Source of the DNA: Anaerolineales bacterium UBA3499
Lineage (GTDB): Bacteria; Chloroflexota; Anaerolineae; Anaerolineales; UBA11657
Reading direction: 5' to 3'
Length of the DNA: 21,230 bases
Assembly (NCBI GenBank): GCA_002377585.1
Contig: DFQC01000060.1
Coordinates: 1-21,230 of the forward strand
Under the pieces are notes generated by a model. The model was not told the origin of the DNA. It ran no database searches and saw only the letters and a list, made by a program, of their open reading frames with translations. Position numbers and translations under genes: made by a program. Positions 14,167 to 21,230 of this stretch are shown here, piece by piece; position 1 is the stretch's first letter; each line of letters opens with the position of its first letter.

Positions 14167-14182
14167 AGAGGTAAATTTAAAT

Positions 14183-14677
14183 ATGTCTAATAAACGGGTG
14201 GTTAGTTCTACTATTAATGGTCAGCAAGTCGAGTTTTTGACCGAACCACAGCAGAGCTTGCTAGAATGTTTGCGTGACACGCTAGGTTTAACAGGTAGTA
14301 AAGAGGGGTGTAATGACGGAAATTGTGGTGCTTGCAGCGTCCTAATAAACAATCGTCTTGTCAATGCCTGTTTAATGCTGGGGATTGAGATTGATGGTAA
14401 GGATGTGGTCACTGTTGAAGGCTTGGCTAATGTACATGAGTTACATCCAGTCCAGGAGGCATTTGTGTTGGAAGATGGGCTCCAATGTGGTTATTGTACT
14501 CCAGGTTTTATTGTTGCTACGAAGGCTCTGCTTGATAGGAATGCAAATCCTACTGAAGATGAGATCAGATTTTGGTTGGCTGGTAACCTTTGTCGTTGTA
14601 CAGGGTATGACAAGATAGTACGATCCGTTCGATTAGCATCACAATTGATGAATGATGCAAAAGAGGGTCCTCAATGA
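14183..14677 (+). CDS. Molybdenum hydroxylase, 2Fe-2S subunit (CoxS/XdhC type)
   Basis: The small electron-transfer subunit, 164 residues from ATG 14183. Eight cluster ligands are present: Cys43, 48, 51 and 63 for the N-terminal plant-ferredoxin-type cluster (C-x4-C-x2-C...C) and Cys102, 105, 137 and 139 for the C-terminal all-helical cluster (CGYC...CRC). ATG 14183 is preferred over the in-frame ATG 14129 because the longer form overlaps the FAD subunit by 38 nt, adds 18 residues not seen in the family, and GAAGAGG (14165-14171) lies 11 nt upstream of 14183. The stop overlaps the start of the large subunit (ATGA), so the two are translationally coupled. Confidence 0.95.
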   Translation: MSNKRVVSSTINGQQVEFLTEPQQSLLECLRDTLGLTGSKEGCNDGNCGACSVLINNRLVNACLMLGIEIDGKDVVTVEGLANVHELHPVQEAFVLEDGLQCGYCTPGFIVATKALLDRNANPTEDEIRFWLAGNLCRCTGYDKIVRSVRLASQLMNDAKEGPQ

Positions 14678-16932
14678 GTAAGAAGATGATTGAAAAAGAA
14701 AAACATATTTCTGTAGGCACACGTCCTGAACGCATGGATGCTAAAGAGAAAGTTACGGGTCATGCCTTATATGGTACTGATATTAACTTACCAGGTTTGC
14801 TGCACGGTAGGGTGCTTAGGAGTCCGCATGCACATGCTCGTATAGTGTCTATTGATACTAGTAAAGCTGAGGATTTGCCAGGTGTATTTGCAGTTGTAAT
14901 AGCCAGCGATCTTCCAGAAGCTGACGATAGAACTGAAAAAGCAGGGGAGAGCACTATTAATTACAAGTTTTTGCGCGATAATAATTTGGCCAGTGACAAA
15001 GTGTTGTATGTAGGTCATGCTGTTGCTGCCTTAGCTGCTAAATCGCCAGATGTAGCGCAAAACGCACTTGAATTAATTGAAGTTGAATATGAAATACTAG
15101 AGCCTGTACTTGACGTGCGACATGCTATGTCTGATAAAACGGAAGTGCTACATGAGCAGATAAGAACAGACGGACCCAATGGTAGTGGCGATACTCCAAG
15201 TAACATAGCTCAGCATATACGTCATGTGAAGGGAGATCTTGATAAAGGATTTTCAGATGCGGATGTTATTGTTGAGCGCGAATTTACTACTGTACCAGTG
15301 CATCAAAGTTATCTTGAGTCGCATGCGGCTACAGCGGTTTGGGGTATGGATGGTACTTTGACCATTTATTCATCTACGCAAGGTGCTTTTCTGGCTCGCA
15401 GGCAGGTGTCAGAATTGCTACAGTATCCTATGGCAAAAATAAAAGTAATTCCTACTGAGGTTGGAGGAGCCTTTGGCGGCAAAAATCCTACCTATGTCGA
15501 GGCGCCTGCAGCATTATTGGCGCGAAAGACTGGTCGTCCAGTAAGAGTTGTCATGTCTCGGGAAGAGGTTATTTTGGGTACTGGGCCTGGGTCAGGCACT
15601 GCAATAAAAGTCAAGGTTGGAGCTACTAAATTGGGTAAGATTACTGCTGCTCAAGCTGAGTTATGTTATGAAGCTGGAGCGTATCCAGGATCTCCAGTAC
15701 ATCCAGGAGCAATGGCTATGTTCGCAGCTTATGATATACCAAATGGTCAAATAGATGGCTACGATGTGCTAGTGAATAAACCAAGAGTCGCTGCTTATCG
15801 TGCCCCAGGAGCACCACAATCAGCTTTCGCTGGTGAACAAATAATTGATGAACTTGCCCAAAAGATAGGGATGGATGGAGTCGAGTTTAGGATGGCGAAT
15901 GCTGCTAGTGAAGGCACTGAACGCCTAGATGGTAGTCTGCATAAAAGTATAGCTATCCAGGAGATATTGGGTGTTATAGAGGATCATCCGCATTATAACG
16001 AACCATTAGACGGTCCTAATCAAGGACGTGGCGTTGCAATCGGATTTTGGGACAATTGGGGTGCCCGATCAAGTGTTGAAATCAATGTGAACAGTGACGG
16101 TACAGTCAATCTTATATCCGGCTCAGTTGACTTGACTGGAAGTCGTACTACGGTTGCAATGCAGGCTGCAGATGTGTTAGAGATACCATTTGAGAACGTT
16201 AAATCATCTATGGTTGACACTGACTCTATTAGTTATACGGATACTTCAGCTGGTAGTCGTACTACAATGGCTACTGGTTTAGCTGCAGTGGAAGCTGCAC
16301 GTGATGTGCTTGCAAAGTTAAAAGCTGAAGTGGCAGATATGTGGTCTGTTTCGCTAGATAGTGTTGTCTATAGTAAAGGTGTTTTTGGTACTAATGAAAG
16401 AAAATCAGAAAACATAACATTCGCCGATTTAGCTGCGAAGCTGTCGGGGCAAATTAACGGTCATGGTAATGTCAATGTTGAAAATTGGGCTGGTGCCGGA
16501 GGAGGCACTATTGTTGACGTGGAAGTTGATCCTGAAACTGGACAGGTCAAGGTATTACGGTGTACTGCAATACAGAATGCTGGCAAGGCTATTCATCCGG
16601 GTCACGTGGAGGGGCAGATGCAGGGTGGTGTAGTGCAAGGTATTGGTTGGGCACTATATGAAGGCTATCAATACGATGAACTGGGACGGGTTCTCAATGC
16701 CAATTTGCTGGATTACAAGTTGCCAACATCATTGGATGTTCCTAGTATCGAGGCAGTGATTATTGAGAAACCCTTTCCTAGCAATCCATATGGTGCTAGA
16801 GGTGTTGGTGAAACTCCGATTATCTCACCGGCACCAGCTATTGCTAATGCAGTTCAGCAGGCTCTAGGTAAGCGCATAGATCAGTTGCCGATGACACCCA
16901 CAACTCTGTTAGATAAAATAGGAGTAATATAG
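14674..16932 (+). CDS. Molybdenum hydroxylase, molybdopterin-binding large subunit (CoxL/XDH type)
   Basis: The 752-residue catalytic subunit of a xanthine dehydrogenase/CO dehydrogenase family enzyme. GGAFGGK (264-270) and the conserved active-site Glu713 in GARGVGE are present, and PQSAFAGEQ follows the active-site loop. That loop reads AYRAPGAP (374-381): it lacks the Cys of form I CO dehydrogenase (AYxCSFR) and differs from form II (AYRGAGR). It is therefore best called an aldehyde, purine or N-heterocycle hydroxylase of unknown substrate. It starts in a 4-nt overlap with the small subunit. No dedicated Mo-cofactor insertion genes are nearby. The stop lies 16 nt from the convergent aminotransferase gene, with a hairpin across the junction. 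Confidence 0.92.
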   Translation: MSKKMIEKEKHISVGTRPERMDAKEKVTGHALYGTDINLPGLLHGRVLRSPHAHARIVSIDTSKAEDLPGVFAVVIASDLPEADDRTEKAGESTINYKFLRDNNLASDKVLYVGHAVAALAAKSPDVAQNALELIEVEYEILEPVLDVRHAMSDKTEVLHEQIRTDGPNGSGDTPSNIAQHIRHVKGDLDKGFSDADVIVEREFTTVPVHQSYLESHAATAVWGMDGTLTIYSSTQGAFLARRQVSELLQYPMAKIKVIPTEVGGAFGGKNPTYVEAPAALLARKTGRPVRVVMSREEVILGTGPGSGTAIKVKVGATKLGKITAAQAELCYEAGAYPGSPVHPGAMAMFAAYDIPNGQIDGYDVLVNKPRVAAYRAPGAPQSAFAGEQIIDELAQKIGMDGVEFRMANAASEGTERLDGSLHKSIAIQEILGVIEDHPHYNEPLDGPNQGRGVAIGFWDNWGARSSVEINVNSDGTVNLISGSVDLTGSRTTVAMQAADVLEIPFENVKSSMVDTDSISYTDTSAGSRTTMATGLAAVEAARDVLAKLKAEVADMWSVSLDSVVYSKGVFGTNERKSENITFADLAAKLSGQINGHGNVNVENWAGAGGGTIVDVEVDPETGQVKVLRCTAIQNAGKAIHPGHVEGQMQGGVVQGIGWALYEGYQYDELGRVLNANLLDYKLPTSLDVPSIEAVIIEKPFPSNPYGARGVGETPIISPAPAIANAVQQALGKRIDQLPMTPTTLLDKIGVI

Positions 16933-16953
16933 ACTAGCTATTGTACAGCTAGT
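16933..16953. terminator. Hairpin between convergent genes (weak bidirectional terminator candidate)
   Basis: ACTAGCT (16933-16939) and AGCTAGT (16947-16953) form a perfect 7-bp stem with a 7-nt loop. It spans the end of the large-subunit gene and the stop codon of the aminotransferase gene. Neither strand has a T run behind it, so efficient intrinsic termination is doubtful. Confidence 0.35.
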
Positions 16954-18349
16954 TGATAGCAATACCTTCTCGACTTAACACTGGTGTTATTTCTGTAAAG
17001 CTTTCATGAAGGATAGATACAACAGTATCTATCTGTTGTTTGGTTAGTATCAGTGGCGGTGATAAGACAACTTGATTGCGTATGGGGCGTACGAAAAGTC
17101 CACGAGATTGACACTGTTGTGCAATGAGCTTAGCTATATCAAGGTGTTCTGGTAGCAGAGTTTTGGTTTCTTTGTCTGCTACGATTTCAATACACAACAT
17201 AAAATGGCTGCCGCGAACATCGCCTACGATTGGATGTTTATACAATGTTTTGAGTTGTGCTTCAAAGTATGGCCCAACTTCACGCACGTGTTCACATATT
17301 CTATTCTTTTCCATTATCTCTATATTTTTTAGTCCGGCTATACAGCTAACAGGATGTCCAGTATATGTGAAGCCGTGTGTAAAGAGTGCTCCTTCATTCT
17401 GGGGTACGCTTATGACATCGTAAATATCTTCAGATAGAATAGTAGCTGAAAGTGGTAGATACCCGGAAGAAATACCTTTGGCGCATGTAATTATATCTGG
17501 CACAAAGTCAAACACTGGTTCAGATGCAAAGAAATGCCCGAGACGACCAAAGCCAGTTATTACTTCGTCCGATACGTATAGTACTTCGTATTTGTTGCAA
17601 ACTTCTTTGGTCCGCTTGTGATATCCCTTGGGTGGAACTATAACGCCTCCAGCACCCATAATAGGTTCAGCGATAAAACAAGCTACGTTCTCTGGGCCTA
17701 ATTCTATTATCTTGTCCTCTAAGTCTTTTACCTTAGCATTGCAGAATTCTGACTCGGTCATGCCGTCTGGACGTCTGTAAGTATGTGGAGCTGGAATATG
17801 ATGTACTAGATCAGGAGCTAAATCAAAACCTTGGTGATTAAACGTTACACCAGTCATTGACATCGCTAGATAGGTGCTACCATGATATGCATCTGTACGA
17901 GCGATGATTTTTTTCTTGTTGTGTTGACCAAGTCTGTTGAAATAGAAATGTATAATTCTTACTGCAGTATCATTAGCAAGCGACCCACCAGTACCAAAGA
18001 AAACTTTGTCCAATGTACCTGGTGTTAGAGTAGCTAGTTTTGCTGCTAATTCTGCCGCTGGTGGGGTAGTATGAGCACCAAAATTAAGATAATAAGGTAT
18101 TTCTTCCACCTGCTTAGCTATAGCTTCTGCCATCTCCTTATTACCATAACCAATATTTACGCACCACAAACCGCCTATACCATCAATGTATTTGTTACCT
18201 TCAGAGTCAAACACATATGCGCCATCAGAGTTGGACATTATCATGGACCCTTCTTTTTTGAAGGTAGAAAAATCTGTCCAAGGGTGGATGCAGTGGTCTC
18301 TATCTTGACGCCAGATAGTCTTGGTATCATATGTAGGTTTTGAGGACAT
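16949..18349 (-). CDS. Class III (omega-amino acid type) aminotransferase
   Basis: PLP-dependent fold type I aminotransferase, 466 residues, probably acting on a terminal amine such as taurine, beta-alanine, GABA or a polyamine with pyruvate or 2-oxoglutarate as acceptor. Landmarks are LWCVNIGYG (61-69), FFGTGGSLAND (117-127) in the place of the common SGSEAN motif, AYHGSTYLAMS (154-164), Asp261 in SDEVITGFGRLG and the Schiff-base Lys291 in CAKGISSGYLP. The GGSxAND form occurs in a recognised subgroup and is not by itself a defect. AAGGAG (complement of 18357-18362) lies 7 nt before ATG 18349, supporting this start. Upstream, TATAAA (18391-18386, minus) with TGGATA 18 nt further is a moderate promoter. 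Confidence 0.92.
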   Translation of the reverse strand: MSSKPTYDTKTIWRQDRDHCIHPWTDFSTFKKEGSMIMSNSDGAYVFDSEGNKYIDGIGGLWCVNIGYGNKEMAEAIAKQVEEIPYYLNFGAHTTPPAAELAAKLATLTPGTLDKVFFGTGGSLANDTAVRIIHFYFNRLGQHNKKKIIARTDAYHGSTYLAMSMTGVTFNHQGFDLAPDLVHHIPAPHTYRRPDGMTESEFCNAKVKDLEDKIIELGPENVACFIAEPIMGAGGVIVPPKGYHKRTKEVCNKYEVLYVSDEVITGFGRLGHFFASEPVFDFVPDIITCAKGISSGYLPLSATILSEDIYDVISVPQNEGALFTHGFTYTGHPVSCIAGLKNIEIMEKNRICEHVREVGPYFEAQLKTLYKHPIVGDVRGSHFMLCIEIVADKETKTLLPEHLDIAKLIAQQCQSRGLFVRPIRNQVVLSPPLILTKQQIDTVVSILHESFTEITPVLSREGIAIN

Positions 18350-18385
18350 AAGAGCGCTCCTTGTATTGTGGTGAGTGGCTTAGGA

Positions 18386-18415
18386 TTTATACTAAGCTAA
18401 TGTGTGCAATATCCA
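18386..18415 (-). promoter_or_regulatory. Candidate promoter of the aminotransferase gene
   Basis: On the minus strand TGGATA (18415-18410) is separated by 18 nt from TATAAA (18391-18386). This lies in the 159-nt region between the divergent aminotransferase and ADP-ribosylglycohydrolase genes. I see only weak plus-strand promoter elements there (TTGTTA/TATTTT, 18445-18473). Confidence 0.35.
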
Positions 18416-18508
18416 CTTGTTACAGTATTAGAATTGATAGATAATTGTTAGCACTAAAGTATTGGCTTATTTTAGATTAAATTTTGGATTGGATGAATAG
18501 TAAAATGG

Positions 18509-19555
18509 ATGATTATCATGGGTAATATTTCTTTGATTTCTCGTATACATGGCTGTATAGCAGCACTGGCTCTGGGTGATGCATATGGAATAATCGGTCA
18601 ATTTAGCATGGATGCCAACAAAGCTATGTGGGGTAACATGCCACAGGATCTTACCAAACCTAAAGATGCTCCTGAAGATCCTACAGTCCATGCTGGAATG
18701 GAGCGTGGTGAGATCACAGATGATACTATGGCTATGCTTGCAATAGTATCATCTGTGGTTAAGTCTGGCGATATCAATGTTCACAGTGTAGCAGATGGGC
18801 TTGTGAAATGGATAGAGGAAACAGACGGATTTAATTTACCTTGGGTTGGACCAAGCACTCAGCGTGCCATCAGGGCATTGATGGATGGAGGAGACCCTCA
18901 GGTAACCGGTGGCTTTGGCACAACCAATGGGTCTTCAATGCGTGTAGCTCCAGTCGCTTTCTTGGGTTATCCGGATATGGATAAAGTGGCTGAATACGCG
19001 ATTATTTCAGCCATGCCTACTCACGGTACTAGTACTGCTACTTCAGGTGCAGCATCTATAGCTTGTGCAACAGCTAGTGCTTCCAATCCAGACTCTGGAC
19101 TAGACGATATTGTTCGAGCCGCTATGGAAGGGGCTGATATAGGGGAGAAGGCCGGAGTCAGATATTATCAAACACCTTCTATATCTAGGCGTATTGAATG
19201 GGCCGTTGATCTGGTTAGTAATGATAAATCAGATGAGGACAAGCTGAAAGATATTTATGATTATGTAGGTACTAGTATGTTGACACATGAAACTGTTCCA
19301 GCAGCAATTGCATATGTGGTCATGGCCAATGGTGATCCAATGCAGGCAATTAGAATTAGTACGTGGGGTGGGGGTGATTGTGACACCCTGGCTGCGATTG
19401 CTGGAGCTATTTGCGGAGCTTATCGAGGAGTTGATTCCATGCCAAGTGCAATGCTCCAAACTATTGACCGAGTCAACAAATTGGATTTGGCATCAGTATC
19501 AAAAGCATATCATGATGTAGCTTTAAAGATCAATCCAAGTTTGTCTTCTTTATGA
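18509..19555 (+). CDS. ADP-ribosylglycohydrolase (DraG) family protein
   Basis: A 348-residue, all-alpha dinuclear-Mg hydrolase that cleaves N- or O-glycosidic bonds to ADP-ribose or related ribosides. The family metal-site motifs are complete: GDAYG (23-27), TDDT (70-73) and GGGDCDT (287-293), with Asp71, Asp72, Asp290, Asp292 and Thr293 as expected ligands. THGT (171-174) matches the usual central segment. Translation could start at 18509 or at the in-frame ATG 18518 (MGNISLIS); neither has a clear ribosome site. Its stop overlaps the PfkB kinase start by 4 nt (ATGA), so the two probably act in sequence: release of a ribosyl group, then phosphorylation of the sugar or nucleoside. Whether the substrate is ADP-ribosyl protein, free ADP-ribose or a nucleoside is open. 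Confidence 0.9.
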   Translation: MIIMGNISLISRIHGCIAALALGDAYGIIGQFSMDANKAMWGNMPQDLTKPKDAPEDPTVHAGMERGEITDDTMAMLAIVSSVVKSGDINVHSVADGLVKWIEETDGFNLPWVGPSTQRAIRALMDGGDPQVTGGFGTTNGSSMRVAPVAFLGYPDMDKVAEYAIISAMPTHGTSTATSGAASIACATASASNPDSGLDDIVRAAMEGADIGEKAGVRYYQTPSISRRIEWAVDLVSNDKSDEDKLKDIYDYVGTSMLTHETVPAAIAYVVMANGDPMQAIRISTWGGGDCDTLAAIAGAICGAYRGVDSMPSAMLQTIDRVNKLDLASVSKAYHDVALKINPSLSSL

Positions 19556-20520
19556 AGAAGAATGTAGTTTTTGTTTCTAATTCAGTCATAGATATATCAG
19601 TACCTATAGCATCATTCCCCATTGATTCAGGTAAACATCATAGTACTGGTGATCAAGTAGTTATTACACCAGGTGGCAATGCTACGACTTTGTTCTGTGG
19701 AGCTCGCCTAGGTATGCAAATGATAGCTCTTGGTAATTTAGGTGATGATCCTATGGGATCGTTGTGGACGAGTAGTCTTGCCGTAGAGGGTATTGATGTT
19801 AGTCAGATGATCGTCAGCGCTGACCATCGTACATCAGTGACTATTGTTCCTGCGGCCCCAACTGGTGAACATGTATTTCTTGGTGCTTCTAAGAGCAAGA
19901 ATAGTGGTCCAGCTAACATGCCCGCGAATTGGTCAGAAACCATAGCGAATGCTGGTGCATTGATGCTAGATGGCTGGAGCTACAACTCTATGGGTCCTGA
20001 GGTTAATGAGACAGCTATTGAGATAGCCAATGATGCAGACGCACCTGTTTTTTTTGATCCTGGTCCTGAGATTATAAGTATACCCAGAAGTTGGACAGAA
20101 GCGATATTATCTAGAAGTAAAGTTGCTTTGCTAACATATGAAGAAGCTGAGCATCTTACTCAAATCAAAGCTAGTCCTGATGTAATGACCAGGATTATTC
20201 GTGATATGGGTGCTGATATAGTTATACTTAAAATGGGCTCAGCAGGGATTGTTGGTCGGTCTGATTCAGAGTTAGTTAGACAATCTGGTTTTAATGTGAC
20301 AGTACGTGATACTACAGGTGCTGGGGATAGTTTGTTGGCCTCTGTAGTATTCACATATTTGCATGGATATTCTTTTGAGGACATGGTTACACTAGCTAAT
20401 GGCACTGGAGCTGCTTGCGTGCAAAAGTTAGGTGCTGGAGTGCATGCCCCAAACCCAGAAGAAATTATGAAAGTATTAACTAACGCCGGGATCAGCTTTA
20501 ATCTAGATGCTGTAGCCTAA
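19552..20520 (+). CDS. PfkB-family carbohydrate/nucleoside kinase
   Basis: A 322-residue ATP-dependent kinase of the ribokinase family. The substrate-binding PGGNA motif is at 40-44 and the catalytic signature DTTGAGD at 253-259, with Asp259 as the expected base and the GAG turn as anion hole; NGTGAACVQKLGA follows in the ATP-binding region. The start overlaps the ADP-ribosylglycohydrolase stop (ATGA). Coupling to a ribosyl hydrolase favours ribose or a nucleoside as the substrate, but ribokinase-family specificity cannot be set from motifs. It ends 3 nt from the stop of a convergent paralogue. Confidence 0.9.
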   Translation: MKKNVVFVSNSVIDISVPIASFPIDSGKHHSTGDQVVITPGGNATTLFCGARLGMQMIALGNLGDDPMGSLWTSSLAVEGIDVSQMIVSADHRTSVTIVPAAPTGEHVFLGASKSKNSGPANMPANWSETIANAGALMLDGWSYNSMGPEVNETAIEIANDADAPVFFDPGPEIISIPRSWTEAILSRSKVALLTYEEAEHLTQIKASPDVMTRIIRDMGADIVILKMGSAGIVGRSDSELVRQSGFNVTVRDTTGAGDSLLASVVFTYLHGYSFEDMVTLANGTGAACVQKLGAGVHAPNPEEIMKVLTNAGISFNLDAVA

Positions 20521-20523
20521 AGA

Positions 20524-21230
20524 TTAATTGCTTGTATTCGATTTGCAAGTGATTGGATGCTTGTCTGATGCAAGCATTTCAATTATTTCGTGCCGCTGTG
20601 GCAGTCTTGTGCCGGTACCTAATTTAGAGACTGACGCCGCACCAATGGCATTTGCAAGTTGACCGATTTGTTTAAGGTTATAGCCAGATAAGAATCCGAA
20701 CACACATCCAGCTGCAAAAGCATCACCCGCAGCAGCTGCATTTCTCATTGTCACTGCATATGCTGGTATTTGTACTTCTTCGTTTTGATTGACAAGTAAG
20801 CATCCATCTGGACCTAGTTTAATTATTACCTCAGTTAATCCCATATCGAGAAACTTGTGTGCAGCTGCAATAGGATCGCTTATTTCCAGCCAGCTGGTAG
20901 CTTCTTCTTTAGTAGCCAATATCACATCTACATAAGTAATGGTTTGTTCAATATATGATCTGTCTGATATAAATGCCGATGGACCCAAATCGAAAAATAT
21001 AGGTATTTTCTTCTGTCTACCAATTTCTAGACAGTTTAGAACAGTTTCAGGTCCAAACAAAGCTCCAGGATCTAAGGCATGACCAGCAGTGAAAAGTACA
21101 TCTGCATTGCTGATTATGTCAAACCAGTTGGATTGATAGGAAACACTTGGTCCAGTTGGTCTTTTCCACAAGAATACATGATCATCACCCTCAGATACGA
21201 GACCAATAGAGATTGATGTTGTGCTACCTG
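20524..21230 (-). CDS. Second PfkB-family sugar kinase (5' part beyond the window)
   Basis: The frame is open to the right edge, so the gene starts outside the window; TTG 21171 is internal, preceded in frame by TSISIGLVSEGDDHVFLW. About 235 residues are seen, covering the C-terminal two thirds of a ribokinase fold (VLFTAGHALDP, IFFDLGPS, ILATKEEATSWL, VIIKLGPDGCLLV). The signature that normally reads DTTGAGD is N-A-A-A-A-G-D here (20742-20722): the catalytic Asp is kept, the leading Asp is Asn, and the first Gly of GAGD is Ala. The C-terminal pattern (ANAIGAASVSKLGTGTRLP) parallels the neighbour at 19552-20520, so they are paralogues, convergent and 3 nt apart. Activity or specificity may be altered. 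Confidence 0.87.
   Translation of the reverse strand, partial: GSTTSISIGLVSEGDDHVFLWKRPTGPSVSYQSNWFDIISNADVLFTAGHALDPGALFGPETVLNCLEIGRQKKIPIFFDLGPSAFISDRSYIEQTITYVDVILATKEEATSWLEISDPIAAAHKFLDMGLTEVIIKLGPDGCLLVNQNEEVQIPAYAVTMRNAAAAGDAFAAGCVFGFLSGYNLKQIGQLANAIGAASVSKLGTGTRLPQRHEIIEMLASDKHPITCKSNTSN

Noticed and set aside
14129..14182. Upstream start for the 2Fe-2S subunit
   Set aside because: It overlaps the FAD subunit by 38 nt and adds an atypical N-terminus; GAAGAGG precedes ATG 14183.
13288..16932. Calling the cluster an aerobic CO dehydrogenase
   Set aside because: The large-subunit loop AYRAPGAP lacks the Cys that marks form I, and the gene order alone is shared by many molybdenum hydroxylases.

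Overview
The window is a compact bacterial chromosome segment of low-to-moderate G+C, with no mobile elements, CRISPR array or rRNA. The eukaryote-like (type 2) isoleucyl-tRNA synthetase and the gene mix (molybdenum hydroxylase, class III aminotransferase, ADP-ribosylglycohydrolase with PfkB kinases, DUF2867-type SDR) suggest a free-living, probably marine Chloroflexota of the SAR202/Dehalococcoidia type. That assignment is inference from gene content; no phylogenetic marker was tested.

Layout. 1-3657 (+): a housekeeping run, 3' part of ileS, lspA, rluD and a threonine aldolase gene, closely spaced or overlapping. 3679-3857: a tRNA-Asp(GTC) gene with its own promoter and a probable terminator. 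4013-5305 (+): an MFS transporter. 5527-6918 (+): a two-bundle ferritin-like protein related to DUF455, with a well-formed promoter and a possible operator upstream. 6941-7827 (-): a lipoprotein cupredoxin followed by a membrane-anchored thioredoxin. 8070-12431 (+): an SDR, a small conserved protein of unknown function, and a tight run of DUF2867-type SDR, eIF2B-like protein and Nudix hydrolase. 12522-13235 (+): a His-rich NiCoT/UreH-like transporter. 13288-16932 (+): a three-subunit molybdenum hydroxylase in the order FAD, 2Fe-2S, Mo. 16949-18349 (-): a class III aminotransferase. 18509-20520 (+): an ADP-ribosylglycohydrolase-family protein translationally coupled to a PfkB sugar kinase, facing a second, incomplete PfkB kinase (20524-21230, -).

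The most striking observation is the thioredoxin gene at 7420-6941 (-). Its frame is broken by one TGA, exactly where the first Cys of the C-x-x-C redox motif belongs (Y-TGA-L-A-C), and the rest of the domain, including the cis-Pro TPT motif, is intact. The TGA is followed at once by sequence that can form two alternative perfect hairpins sharing one arm: 9 bp starting at the next base, or 7 bp with a 5-nt loop CGUGA 27 nt downstream. This is what a bacterial selenocysteine codon plus SECIS element looks like, so I annotate one 159-residue UxxC selenoprotein rather than two short ORFs. It lies just behind a type 1 copper lipoprotein under a likely extended -10 promoter, suggesting a cell-envelope copper/selenol-thiol redox pair.

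Other points of note: an eIF2B/ribose-1,5-bisphosphate-isomerase family protein without the isomerase Cys; a molybdenum hydroxylase active-site loop (AYRAPGAP) that differs from both CO-dehydrogenase forms; a PfkB paralogue with a changed DTGAGD motif; and inverted repeats at several promoters.
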